From an uncultured Planctomycetota bacterium (lineage in GTDB: Bacteria; Planctomycetota; Brocadiia; CAIUPP01), in contig CAIUPP010000011.1 in assembly GCA_903901045.1 (NCBI GenBank), positions 37,237 through 101,236 on the forward strand: a stretch of DNA of 64,000 nt, read 5' to 3'. Position 1 is the first letter of the stretch, and each line of letters starts with the position of its first letter. The position numbers and the translations under genes are program-made. Below, one piece after another: positions 8,574 to 17,466 of this stretch. A model generated the notes under the pieces. The model had not been told where the DNA came from. It made no database searches and saw nothing but the letters and a program-made list of their open reading frames with translations.

Positions 8574-9635
8574 ATGGCCCTGAGATACCAAGCCGATAGG
8601 ATTCTGATCCGCTGCCCGAACTGGATCGGCGACATGGTCGCCGCGACGGCGGCGCTGCGGTGCGTGCGGAACAACTACGCGCGGGCGCACATCACGCTGC
8701 TGCTGAGGCCGTACGTCCGCCCCGTGGTGGAGAACGCCCTCTGGTTCAACGAGGTCATCGAATACGACTCCAAGAAGGGATGGCTGGGGATGCGCGGCGC
8801 GGTGCGCGCGCTCCGGAGCGAGCCGCGATACGATCTGGCGCTGCTGCTGACCCATTCCACCAGCTCGGCGCTGGTCGCCTGGCTGGCCGGCGCGCGCAAA
8901 CGCGTGGGGCATGGCCGGCATGGGCGCTCGATGCTGCTGACCGACGCCGTCCCCTGGCCTGCCGCCGGGCCGGAGCGCGACCTGGTCTCGAAGATGGCGC
9001 TTTACTCCAGCCTGCTCGACTACCTCGGGCTGGAGGGGGTGCGCAACATGCGCCCGCAATTGTTCACCTCCACCGAGGATGAGGCCGCCGTCACGCGCCT
9101 GCTGGCGGCGCGCGGAGTGGACCCCGCGCGCAAGCTGCTGGCCATCGTCCCCGGCGCGGCCTACGGAGCCTCCAAGCTCTGGCCGCCGGAACGCTTCGCC
9201 GCCGCCGCCGACGAACTCGCCCGCCGCCAGGGCTTGCAGCCGGTGATCCTGACCGGGCCGGGTGAGTCCCAGATTGCCCGGGAAATCCTCCGCAGCGCCC
9301 TCTCCGGGCCGATCACGTTCGATGAGCGGGAGATGAGTTTCGGCCGGCTCAAGTCGCTCATCCGCCGCAGCCGCCTGCTGCTCTGCAACGACACCGGCCC
9401 GCGGCACGTGGGGATCGCGTACAACGTCCCGACCGTAGTGCTCATGGGCCCCACCAGCCCGCGCGTGACCGACAGCGCCTACGACCGCACGATCGTCCTG
9501 CGCCAGGAGGTCCCCTGCGGCCCCTGCTACCTGCGCACCTGCCCCACCGATCACCGCTGCATGGACCTTATCACCGTGCCGATGGTCGTGGACGCGGCGG
9601 AAGAACTTCTAAAACGGACGATTGCAGATTACTGA
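8574..9635 (+). CDS. waaF: LPS heptosyltransferase, WaaF-like (GT9)
   Basis: GT9 enzymes add heptose to the LPS inner core on the cytoplasmic face. The 353-residue protein opens with the family motif ILIRCPNWIGDMV. It also carries PGAAYGASKLWP near residue 192, CNDTGPRHVGIA near 280 and the Cys cluster CGPCYLRTCP that marks WaaF-type heptosyltransferase II proteins. The ATG at 8574 has GGAAAGAG upstream and aligns with the usual N-terminus; a start 33 nt earlier would add an unrelated peptide. It fits with msbA and the phosphoesterase as an envelope lipid cluster. Confidence 0.88.
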   Translation: MALRYQADRILIRCPNWIGDMVAATAALRCVRNNYARAHITLLLRPYVRPVVENALWFNEVIEYDSKKGWLGMRGAVRALRSEPRYDLALLLTHSTSSALVAWLAGARKRVGHGRHGRSMLLTDAVPWPAAGPERDLVSKMALYSSLLDYLGLEGVRNMRPQLFTSTEDEAAVTRLLAARGVDPARKLLAIVPGAAYGASKLWPPERFAAAADELARRQGLQPVILTGPGESQIAREILRSALSGPITFDEREMSFGRLKSLIRRSRLLLCNDTGPRHVGIAYNVPTVVLMGPTSPRVTDSAYDRTIVLRQEVPCGPCYLRTCPTDHRCMDLITVPMVVDAAEELLKRTIADY

Positions 9636-9693
9636 TTACTGAATACCGACTTGCGATTTGAACGCTCCGCCGGATGAGTGTTGAGGAACCAAG

Positions 9694-10329
9694 ATGGTCC
9701 GCGTGAAGATTTGCGGTATCACGAACGTGCGCGATGCGCGGCTGGCGGCGCGGCTGGGGGCCGACGCGCTGGGGTTCAATTTCTACGAACGCAGCGCGCG
9801 CTATGTCCAGCCCGAGCGCGCCAAGGCGATCATCGCCGCCCTCCCCCCCTTCCTGACCACGGTGGGGGTGTTCGTGGACGAGGAGCCGGAGCGCGTGATG
9901 GAGATCGCCGCGCTGTGCGGGCTGGATGCGGTGCAACTGCACGGCGACGAGCCGCCCCGCGCGGTGCACGCCATCCGCGGGGTGCGGCGCATCAAGGCGC
10001 TGCGCGTGCGCGAAGAGCATGATATCGAACTGTGCCGCCGCTACCGCGTCGAGGCGTTCCTGCTGGACGCGCTGGTGCCGGGGGAGTTCGGCGGCACGGG
10101 GGAGACGTTCAACTGGGAGCTCGCGCGCGAGGCCACGCAGTTCGGGCCGGTCATTCTGGCCGGCGGCCTGACCCCCGAGAACGTGGCCGAGGCGATCCGC
10201 ACCGCCCAACCCTACGCCGTGGACGTCGCCAGCGGCGTCGAGGCCGAGCCGGGCAAGAAGGACCGCGCCCTGCTGGAGCAGTTCATCCTCGCGGCGAAAG
10301 GGGCGGAGGGGAAGGAAAGTGATGATTGA
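9694..10329 (+). CDS. trpF: Phosphoribosylanthranilate isomerase
   Basis: TrpF converts N-(5'-phosphoribosyl)anthranilate to CdRP in tryptophan synthesis. The 211-residue TIM-barrel shows the N-terminal VKICGIT motif with the catalytic Cys, GADALGFNF, VGVFVDE, VQLHGDE with the catalytic Asp region, LLDAL, ILAGGL and DVASGVE. GAGGA lies 6 nt before the ATG. No other trp genes adjoin it. The last six residues (GKESDD) are not conserved. Confidence 0.93.
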   Translation: MVRVKICGITNVRDARLAARLGADALGFNFYERSARYVQPERAKAIIAALPPFLTTVGVFVDEEPERVMEIAALCGLDAVQLHGDEPPRAVHAIRGVRRIKALRVREEHDIELCRRYRVEAFLLDALVPGEFGGTGETFNWELAREATQFGPVILAGGLTPENVAEAIRTAQPYAVDVASGVEAEPGKKDRALLEQFILAAKGAEGKESDD

Positions 10330-10451
10330 TAATTGTTCGGACGTTCCCGCACCACCTCTGAATTCGTCCCCTCTACGGTGGCTGTCAGTCCCGTTTCCGT
10401 TGCCCCGCCCCCGCCGTTCTCTGCGCTCTCCGCGGTGAAGCGCCCCCCCCC

Positions 10452-11477
10452 TTATTGCACGATCGGTAGTTTGACGCCGCACTTCTGGCATGCCCCGCCG
10501 GCGAGCCCGAGGACGCGCGCGATGAACCCTTCGCGTTCGATCAGCGTCGCGCTGCAATTCGGGCAGTGCGTATCCTCGCAACTTGCGCCCGGGACGTTCC
10601 CCGCGTAGACGTAGCGCAGCCCCGCCTTGCGCCCAGTCTCAATGGCGCGCGCGATGGAGGAGACCGGCGTGGGAGGGGCCTGGTCGAACTGATAGTCCGG
10701 GTGATAGCGCGAGACGTGCCAGGGGATGTCGCGGCTCACCCCGGCCAGAAACTCGGCCAGCTCGCGCAACTGCGTCTCGTCGTCGTTGAAACCGGGGATG
10801 AGCAGCGTCGTCACCTCCACGTGGATGCGCGCCTCCTGCATGCGCCGGATCGATTCGCACACCGGGGCCAGCTTCCCCTTGCAGCGCTCATGGTAGAAGG
10901 TCTCGGTGAACGCCTTCAGGTCCACGTTGGCCGCGTCGATCAGCCCGGTCATCTGCTCCACCGTCTCCGCGGTCATGTAGCCGTTGGTCACGAAGATATT
11001 GCGCAGCCCCTTCTCTTTGGCGAGGCGCGCACAGTCGCGGGCGTACTCGAAATAGATCGTCGGCTCGGTGTAGGTGTAGGAGATGCTGGGGCATTCGGCG
11101 CGCTGCGCGGCGGCGACGATCTCCTCGGGCGTGGCGTACTGGCCGGGGATTTCCCGCGCGCGCGCCGCCTGGCTGATCTGCCAGTTCTGGCAGAAATCGC
11201 ACTGGAAGTTGCAGCCCGCCGTGGCGATGGAGAAGCTCTCCGTGCCGGGAAGGAAATGGTAGAGCGGCTTCTTCTCGATGGGATCCACGTGCGCGGCGAT
11301 GAGCATGCCGTAGACCAGCGAGCAGAGCGTGCCGCCGCGGTTCTCGCGCACGCGGCAGAGGCCGCGCTTGCCCGGGGGGATGTGGCAGCGGTGGGCGCAG
11401 AGGAAGCAATCCACCGCCCCCTCCTCCGCCTTGCGGTACAGCATGGCCTCGTGCGGCGCGCGTGCGAGTTCGCCCAT
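10452..11477 (-). CDS. AmmeMemoRadiSam-system radical SAM enzyme (PflA-like)
   Basis: The 341-residue protein has an N-terminal Cys cluster (C24, C27, C31, C41), the radical SAM 4Fe-4S motif C-x3-C-x2-C at 89-96 (GCNFQCDFC), and a C-terminal zinc-ribbon pair ending CQKCGVKL. This layout is that of the AmmeMemoRadiSam radical SAM proteins, whose partners AMMECR1 and MEMO1 are not in the window. The substrate is unknown. The start ATG at 11477 follows GGGAGGAAGG; upstream in-frame codons would read through spacer sequence. Confidence 0.85.
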   Translation of the reverse strand: MGELARAPHEAMLYRKAEEGAVDCFLCAHRCHIPPGKRGLCRVRENRGGTLCSLVYGMLIAAHVDPIEKKPLYHFLPGTESFSIATAGCNFQCDFCQNWQISQAARAREIPGQYATPEEIVAAAQRAECPSISYTYTEPTIYFEYARDCARLAKEKGLRNIFVTNGYMTAETVEQMTGLIDAANVDLKAFTETFYHERCKGKLAPVCESIRRMQEARIHVEVTTLLIPGFNDDETQLRELAEFLAGVSRDIPWHVSRYHPDYQFDQAPPTPVSSIARAIETGRKAGLRYVYAGNVPGASCEDTHCPNCSATLIEREGFIARVLGLAGGACQKCGVKLPIVQ

Positions 11478-11609
11478 CCTTCCTCCCCAGCCGGTTTCCG
11501 TTCCAGGTTCCAGAGTAGTGCAGCGGAGCGGATGGGTCAAGGGCGGGGTCAGGGCAAACGCGTCTAAATGATGGCGCGTCATTGGCATGACTTGACCGCC
11601 GCAGCGTTT

Positions 11610-11716
11610 ATGGAGTGCGCCGCCACAGGCGGCGCTTTGGCTGCGCCGGGGCGAGAGCCCCCACCGGCAGACCCGCCGTATTATCAAGTCCCCACCGGGA
11701 CAAAGCGGCGTCGTTC
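11610..11716. repeat. Dispersed palindromic element, family with a copy at 56681-56796
   Basis: The element starts TGGAGTGCGCCGCCA, continues GGCGGCGCTTTGGCTGCGCC and ends with CAAAGCGGCGTCGTT. An inverted, better preserved copy lies at 56681-56796. The two share ends but differ in the middle, as MITE-like repeats do. The rest of the 11478-11877 spacer holds only the next promoter. Confidence 0.65.
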
Positions 11717-11800
11717 CGCGTGATCATACCGTGCGGAGCGGCAAACGGACTTACAGGGGAGTTCAGATGCATTTGCCCCGGGGGCGGGGGCTCATCACAA

Positions 11801-11829
11801 TTGACGTACCGGCCAAACTCGGGTAATGT
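11801..11829 (+). promoter_or_regulatory. Promoter for the GGDEF gene
   Basis: TTGACG (11801-11806), 17 nt, TAATGT (11824-11829), about 50 nt before the GTG start. Confidence 0.7.
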
Positions 11830-11877
11830 CTGTGCTGACCGAAGACACGCTGGGGGCGGACAAGCGAAGGAGCCGGC

Positions 11878-13275
11878 GTGGCGGAACAGGACGAAACGAA
11901 CGAGAAGCTGCTGACGGAAATCCGCATTTTGCGCGAGAAGCTGGCCCGGCTGGAGGATGCGGAGAACTCGCGCGGCCGCGCGGAGGAGGCGCTGCGCGAG
12001 AGCGAGAACCGCCTGCGCAATCTCACCACCGCCGTGGAACAGAGCCCCGCCTGCATCGTCGTCACCGACCTCAAAGCCAATATCCAGTATATCAATCCGC
12101 AGTTCGTCCGGCTCACCGGATACACGGCCGAAGAGGCGATCGGCAAGAATCCGCGCGTCCTCAAGACCGAACACACACCGCCGGAAACCTATCGGCAACT
12201 CTGGCAGACTATTACCTCGGGCCAGACGTGGCATGGGGAGTTCTGCAACCGGAAGAAGAACGGGGATCTCTACTGGGAATCGGCGGCCATCGCGCCGATC
12301 ACCAGCCGGCATGGAACGCCCACGGGGTACGTCGCCGTCAAGGAGGACATCACCGAGCGCAAACGCATGGAGGAGGATCTGCAGTTCAGGAGCATCATCC
12401 TCGCCACGCAGCAGGAGGCCAGCATCGACGGCATCCTCGTGGTGGACGGTAAAGGGAAGATCCTTTCCCACAACCGCCGGCTTGTCGAGATGTGGGGGCT
12501 GCCGGCCGAGGTGATCGAATCGCGCTCCGATGAGCGCGCGCTCCAGGCGATGGAGGAGAAAGTCGTCGACCCCGATGAATTTCTGCGGCGGGTGAAATAC
12601 CTGTATGAGCATGTGCGCGAGACCAGCCACTACACGATCGCGCTGAAGGATGGCCGGACGTTCGACCGGTATTCAGCCCCGATGTTCGGCCCGGACCAGA
12701 AGTACTACGGCCGGGTCTGGTATTACCGGGACAACACCGAGGCGAATTGCTACCGCAGCCTTCTGGAGAAGCTCTCCAGCACGGATGGGCTGACCGGCAT
12801 CGCCAACCGGCGCCGGTTCGACGAGTCGCTGGAGCGCGAATGGCGGCGCGCGGCGCGCACCCGCTCCCCCATCTCGCTGATCCTCGGCGACATTGATTTC
12901 TTCAAGCTGTACAACGACCACTACGGGCACCTGGCCGGGGACGACTGCCTGCGCCAGTTGGCGCTGATCCTGGCCGGCAGCACCCGCCGCCCGACCGATT
13001 TAGTCGCGCGCTACGGCGGCGAGGAGTTCGTCTGCCTTCTGCCCGAGACGAGCGCAAAGGGGGCGCTGCGCGTCGCCGAGCATCTGCGCCAGGGGGTGGC
13101 CGAGTTGGGCCTCCCGCACGCCCATTCGACCGTCGCGCCGCACGTGACCGTCAGCATCGGGGTCGCCACCCTCGTCCCCAAGCCGGGGCAGCCATCCTCG
13201 GACCTCATCCGCCGCGCGGATGAACTCATGTATGAGGCCAAGAGAAACGGGCGCAACCAGATTCAGAGCGCGTAG
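11878..13275 (+). CDS. PAS-PAS-GGDEF diguanylate cyclase
   Basis: A soluble 465-residue signalling protein predicted to make cyclic di-GMP. A short N-terminal coiled coil (about 8-45) is followed by PAS1 (about 48-165, ending in the PAC-type ITERKRMEED), PAS2 (about 168-285) and GGDEF (about 297-465). The active-site loop is RYGGEEF near residue 380. An RPTD motif five residues before it matches the product-inhibition I-site RxxD. The GTG start is preceded by AAGGAG at 7 nt. The signal sensed by the PAS domains is not evident, and no EAL or PilZ gene is nearby. Confidence 0.9.
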   Translation: MAEQDETNEKLLTEIRILREKLARLEDAENSRGRAEEALRESENRLRNLTTAVEQSPACIVVTDLKANIQYINPQFVRLTGYTAEEAIGKNPRVLKTEHTPPETYRQLWQTITSGQTWHGEFCNRKKNGDLYWESAAIAPITSRHGTPTGYVAVKEDITERKRMEEDLQFRSIILATQQEASIDGILVVDGKGKILSHNRRLVEMWGLPAEVIESRSDERALQAMEEKVVDPDEFLRRVKYLYEHVRETSHYTIALKDGRTFDRYSAPMFGPDQKYYGRVWYYRDNTEANCYRSLLEKLSSTDGLTGIANRRRFDESLEREWRRAARTRSPISLILGDIDFFKLYNDHYGHLAGDDCLRQLALILAGSTRRPTDLVARYGGEEFVCLLPETSAKGALRVAEHLRQGVAELGLPHAHSTVAPHVTVSIGVATLVPKPGQPSSDLIRRADELMYEAKRNGRNQIQSA

Positions 13276-13355
13276 GGGTGGGTTCGGCGGGACGGTGACG
13301 GGGGCGCGGCGTTGAATCGGCAGTTATCCGCAAGGACGGCCCATGCGTCGCCGCC

Positions 13356-14861
13356 TTATGGCTCCTTGCCGCTGGGCTTCTCCGTCCGCTGGAGTCGGTA
13401 CAACCGGTAGAGCGGCGAGGTGAACTTCTTTCTGGGCCCCCAGCCCGCGCGCAGCCGGGCCAGCGTATGCTCCTCTTTCTGGAACGGACGGTACTTCCCC
13501 GTGACGCCCCGCCCGCGCAGCCACAACTCCATCTCCTGCCACGGGTCGCCATCGTGCAGCAACAGCCAGACCGTCCGGTGGGTGCGCAGCGCTTCATATA
13601 ATTGCCAGCGCCACTCCTCGAAACGCACGGGCGCCGGCTGCAAGGGGCCGTGGTAGTAGCGGCGGAAAACGTCATAGACGCCGCGGTCCGGCTGATAGCC
13701 GATCAGCAGGGCGTCGTCGGGTGTTTCGCCGCGCTCGACGACCCCCGCGATCTGCGGCCAGGGGGTGACCATGTCGGCATCGGCGAACTGCCGGTTGGTG
13801 AAGTAGTTGAAGAGGGAGGCGGCGCTGACGATGAGCATGACGGCCGCGAGGGCCGCCGCGGCGCGACGCCGGCGCATGCGGCTGAGCGAGATGGCGACGA
13901 AGGTCAGCCAGGCCGGAACGATCACCAGCAGATGTTTCGGCGCGGCCGCGGAGAAGCAGAGGCCGAACCCGTACACCGCCGCAATCTGGATGAGCAGGAA
14001 GAGCATCATCGGGTGCCGGAAGCGCGCGATGAGGACCACGCCATAAGCCGCCGCAATGCCGAATGCGAAGAAGGCCGGGATCACTACCCACAGATTCAGC
14101 GGATTCACCGTCTCGCCGAGGCAGAAAGTCAGAGGCAGGTAACAGGCCTTCGCCGCCAGCCCGAACTGGCCCGCGGTGTACACGGTGTCACTTCCCCAGG
14201 AGATCGAGCTGCGCAGGTTCGGCAGCATCCAGGGGGTCAGCAGCAGCCCGACCGCCAGGCAGGCGATCAGCCAGGGGGCCAGCCGGCGCATGCGCCGCCG
14301 GTAGAACCAGAGCAGGAAGAGCCCCTGCCCCAGCGCGAGGGAGGCGGCGACGAGGTTCGATAAGACCATCGCTGCCGTGGCCAGCACATAGAGCAGGCAG
14401 GGGAGGAAACGCCGCCGTTTCATCGCCCATATCAGCGCCAGCATGCTCGCCAGCGCCAGCGTGCAGGAGAGGGAATAGGAGCGCCCGATGCGGCTGTACA
14501 TCAGGTGCAGCGGGCTCAGCGCCATCAGCCACGCCGCCGTCAGGCCGGCGAAGGCCCCCGCGCGGCGCGCGAGCAGCCAGGTCATCCAGACCGCCAGCAC
14601 CCCCAGCGCCGCCGAGGGGATGCGCATGCGGGCATCCGACCCATCGGGGGGCATCCAGAATCGCAGCAGGATTTCATACAGGGGGTGGTTCCCGCTCATG
14701 GCGCGCAGGTGCTCGGCCAGCGGCAGGCTCAGCCGCTGTAGCGTCGCCAGTTCGTCGCACCAGAGCGGCTTCTGCCCCAGGTCGGCGAAGCGCAGCCCCG
14801 CGGCCACGGCCAGCGCCGCGAAGAGGCAAGCCAGAGTGCGCTGTCGGTTTTCCCTGAGCAT
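13356..14861 (-). CDS. GT39/ArnT-like membrane glycosyltransferase
   Basis: The 501-residue polytopic protein has about ten to eleven membrane helices and the N-terminal acidic motif PLWCDELATL, typical of GT39/GT-C enzymes that use polyprenyl-phosphate sugars at the periplasmic face. An RIGRSYSL block follows the fourth helix. A soluble C-terminal tail of about 130 residues (from about 370) has no recognised motif. It is the last gene of a leftward cluster with a radical SAM protein and a GT4 transferase, suggesting a shared envelope-glycan role. Acceptor and donor cannot be inferred. Confidence 0.78.
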   Translation of the reverse strand: MLRENRQRTLACLFAALAVAAGLRFADLGQKPLWCDELATLQRLSLPLAEHLRAMSGNHPLYEILLRFWMPPDGSDARMRIPSAALGVLAVWMTWLLARRAGAFAGLTAAWLMALSPLHLMYSRIGRSYSLSCTLALASMLALIWAMKRRRFLPCLLYVLATAAMVLSNLVAASLALGQGLFLLWFYRRRMRRLAPWLIACLAVGLLLTPWMLPNLRSSISWGSDTVYTAGQFGLAAKACYLPLTFCLGETVNPLNLWVVIPAFFAFGIAAAYGVVLIARFRHPMMLFLLIQIAAVYGFGLCFSAAAPKHLLVIVPAWLTFVAISLSRMRRRRAAAALAAVMLIVSAASLFNYFTNRQFADADMVTPWPQIAGVVERGETPDDALLIGYQPDRGVYDVFRRYYHGPLQPAPVRFEEWRWQLYEALRTHRTVWLLLHDGDPWQEMELWLRGRGVTGKYRPFQKEEHTLARLRAGWGPRKKFTSPLYRLYRLQRTEKPSGKEP

Positions 14862-14898
14862 AAGGAAGGCAACCCGATAGAAACGACGGTTACGGCAT

Positions 14899-15987
14899 CT
14901 ACTCCGCGCCGCGCTTGAAGAATCCCGGAAGCACGGCGGAAAGGCTGAGGAAATCGCGCAGGCGGTTTGGGATGCAGTTGCGGCAGACGGTATAGCCCAG
15001 CCGGCACGCGACGGCGTGGCGGCGCAATTCCCGGTATGCCGGGCCGTTCCATATTTCCTGGAAGCTCTGCGTGAAGAGGTTCCCGAGCACGAAGGTTTCC
15101 CCTTCGGCGAAGGAGCAGCAGGGCCGGACGTTTCCCTCGACGGTGATGTACAGGCTGAACCAGGGGAGCAGGCAGACGCGGCTGGGCGGCTTCGCCGGAA
15201 TGCCCGGCTCGTACTTGCGGAAGTAGCTGGGCAGGCTGCGCACCAGGACGCCGGCGTTGGTGGTGATCTTGAATTCAGCCGCGCGGTCGCGCGCCGCCGC
15301 CAGCCGCCTGCCGAGGTCCTCCATTTGCACCCCGCGCGTCAACTCCTCCTTGCGGTCCTGGATCAGCAGCGTCTCCAGCGGCTGGAAGTAGACGGAGTCG
15401 GCGCGCAGCCGATGCGCCAGTTCCACCATCTTCTCGATCTCCCCCAGGTTGTCCGCTTGCAGCACGAATTGAAGCCGGACGTACGGGGTCGGCGACCCCA
15501 GCCGCTTCTTGATCGCCTGAAGCTCCTCCAGGTCGCGGAGGATGAGAGCGAAGCGGTCGACCCCGCGGATCTTCTCGTACGTCTCCGCCGTCGTCGCATC
15601 CAGGCTGATCTTGATGAGGTCGAGCCCGGAGCGGACGATCTCCTCCAGCTTCTTCGTGCAGAGGGTGAAGTTCGTGGTGGTCAGCACGGAGGCGCGGCCC
15701 GCTTTGGCGTAGCGAACGATGTCGAGGAGTTCCGGGTTCAGGAAGGGCTCGCCCGATCCGCTCAGAGCCACATTGGTCGGCCGAATCTGGTCGAAGATGC
15801 GCTTGAACTGGTCCAGCGACATATTCTTCCATTGGTCCGGCTTGTAGTCGGGGACCTGGCACATGCGGCAGCGCAGGTTGCAGCCGCGCGCCGGCTCCAA
15901 CTGGAAGTGGAGCGGGAGGGCTCGCACCACCTGCGGCTTGCGCAGAATGGTCAGCCCCGTTCTCACCTTGCGCCAGAAGTGCGCCAT
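14899..15987 (-). CDS. Radical SAM/SPASM-domain protein
   Basis: The 362-residue protein has the radical SAM cluster C36-x3-C40-x2-C43 (GCNLRCRMC) and a C-terminal region from about residue 265 with spaced cysteines (RVCLLPW, RPCCSF, CRLGYTVCRNC) as in SPASM/twitch domains that bind auxiliary Fe-S clusters. AAGGA precedes the ATG. SPASM enzymes modify peptides, proteins or sugars. Its place between two glycosyltransferases suggests a surface-glycan or lipid substrate, but this is inference. Confidence 0.83.
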   Translation of the reverse strand: MAHFWRKVRTGLTILRKPQVVRALPLHFQLEPARGCNLRCRMCQVPDYKPDQWKNMSLDQFKRIFDQIRPTNVALSGSGEPFLNPELLDIVRYAKAGRASVLTTTNFTLCTKKLEEIVRSGLDLIKISLDATTAETYEKIRGVDRFALILRDLEELQAIKKRLGSPTPYVRLQFVLQADNLGEIEKMVELAHRLRADSVYFQPLETLLIQDRKEELTRGVQMEDLGRRLAAARDRAAEFKITTNAGVLVRSLPSYFRKYEPGIPAKPPSRVCLLPWFSLYITVEGNVRPCCSFAEGETFVLGNLFTQSFQEIWNGPAYRELRRHAVACRLGYTVCRNCIPNRLRDFLSLSAVLPGFFKRGAE

Positions 15988-16092
15988 GGGAATTCCTTTC
16001 GAGCCGTTTGGCGTGCGCGTTCGGCACGCCGGATAGTTCGATTATATAGAGTCACCGCCGCGCACTGCAACGAGAGGACCGCGGGCGCGGCG

Positions 16093-17238
16093 TCACTGCG
16101 TATGGGCCGCCGTCCCGACCGGCTCCTTCAGGAGCTCTTCGTAGAATGCCAGGTACGCCTGCGTCATGCGCTCCAGGCCGAACTCCTCTTCCACGCGGAG
16201 GCGGCCGGTAAGCCCCATCCGCTGCGCGAGCTCCGGGTCGCGCGCCAGCCGGAGGATCGCCTCCGCCATCGCGCCCGCGTCGGCGGGGGGCGTGAGCAGC
16301 CCGGTCTTGCCGTCGACCACCTGCTCCACATTCCCATCCACGGCGGTGGCGATCACCGGCTTGCCCGCCGCCATCGCCTCCAGAATCGCGTTGCTCATCC
16401 CCTCCCACAGGCTCGGCAGCACGAACAAATCGGAAGCGGACAGAAGCAACTCCACGTCCCGGCGGTATCCCAGGAACTGCACGCGCCCGTCGATCTTCAG
16501 TTTTCGTGCGCGCGCCTCCAGTTTCTCCTGAAGCGGGCCGTACCCGGCGATGAGAAAGCGCGCGTTCGGAAGTTCGCGCAGCGTCTTGGCCGCCGCCTTC
16601 AAGAGAACCGTATGCCCTTTCTGCTTGTGCAGCCGGCCGAAGGTCAGGACTATGAACTCCTCCGGGGAGAGGCCCAGCGCGCGGCGCGCTTCGTCGCGCG
16701 GCGGCATCCGCCACGAGGAAAGGTCGATGCCGTTGGGGATTACGCGCGCGCGAGGCAGCGCCACCCCTTCGTGCTCCGCGGCGAACTGCAGTGATCGCCA
16801 GGAAACCGAGGTGAATGCGTCGGACCAGCGCGCGGTGGAGCGCGCCAGGAAGAACTGCCACCAGTGATTGCGCAAGTTGCTCGCGCGCACGGAACCGACC
16901 ACGACCGGCCGGTTGTGCCGCGAGAACCCCTTGGCGATGCGCCCGGCGATGCGGCCCGTCACGTCGGAATGGAACAGGAATGTCTGGAGCAGGTCGACCT
17001 TCTCCCGCTTGAGATACCGCACCAGTGCCAGCGGCTGGGAGAAGATACGCCAGGCGCTCTTGTGCCTCCCCAATACCGGCACCCCCGCCGCGGCGAACTC
17101 CCCCTCGATGGAGGAGCTCCCCCCGAGGCACCAGACCGCCGGCTCCGAACCGGCCGCCTTCAGCGCGGTCGCGATCCCCAGCAACGCCTTTTGCGCGCCG
17201 CCGGGCCGCAGGTTGTCGATCAGGAAAAGAATTCGCAC
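16093..17238 (-). CDS. GT4-family glycosyltransferase
   Basis: A 381-residue GT-B fold enzyme with the N-terminal loop LRPGGAQ, the donor-site GRLHKQKGH, and the C-terminal EGMSNAILEAMAAGKPVIA with the two glutamates of the E-x7-E motif. The GTG at 17238 is preferred because GGAG lies 7 nt upstream and the protein then begins VRILFLIDN, the usual first strand. An ATG 213 nt earlier would translate the 17408-17452 hairpin and intergenic repeat sequence. The radical SAM gene follows 105 nt downstream and the GT39 gene after that. Confidence 0.87.
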   Translation of the reverse strand: MRILFLIDNLRPGGAQKALLGIATALKAAGSEPAVWCLGGSSSIEGEFAAAGVPVLGRHKSAWRIFSQPLALVRYLKREKVDLLQTFLFHSDVTGRIAGRIAKGFSRHNRPVVVGSVRASNLRNHWWQFFLARSTARWSDAFTSVSWRSLQFAAEHEGVALPRARVIPNGIDLSSWRMPPRDEARRALGLSPEEFIVLTFGRLHKQKGHTVLLKAAAKTLRELPNARFLIAGYGPLQEKLEARARKLKIDGRVQFLGYRRDVELLLSASDLFVLPSLWEGMSNAILEAMAAGKPVIATAVDGNVEQVVDGKTGLLTPPADAGAMAEAILRLARDPELAQRMGLTGRLRVEEEFGLERMTQAYLAFYEELLKEPVGTAAHTQ

Positions 17239-17407
17239 CCGGTCACTCCGTTTCCCGTCAGGAAAATGCGGCTTGATTCCGGATAGCCAGTTACGTGCGC
17301 GGGTCAGGATTGAAATGACGAATGACGAAGCCCGAATGCCGAAAGAATGCCTAAAACGGCAAGCCCGAAAGCCAGCGTCCCCATGCGGCGCAGGGCATGG
17401 CTGGGCC

Positions 17408-17452
17408 GGTGGGGACACAATACTTTCCAAAGGAAAGTTTTGTGTCCCCACC
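17408..17452. repeat. Near-perfect hairpin, GGGGACACAATACTTT family
   Basis: Two 21-bp arms (17408-17428 and 17432-17452) with one mismatch enclose a 3-nt loop. The same arm sequence forms the repeat at 52580-52670. Such paired hairpins resemble REP sequences mobilised by Y1 (RAYT) transposases, but no transposase gene is in this window. Confidence 0.75.
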
Positions 17453-17466
17453 TCGACCCAACCGCG

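Noticed and set aside
17239..17451. 71-residue N-terminal extension of the GT4 protein
   Set aside because: It translates the 17408-17452 hairpin and spacer words; the GTG at 17238 has a ribosome site and the standard N-terminus.
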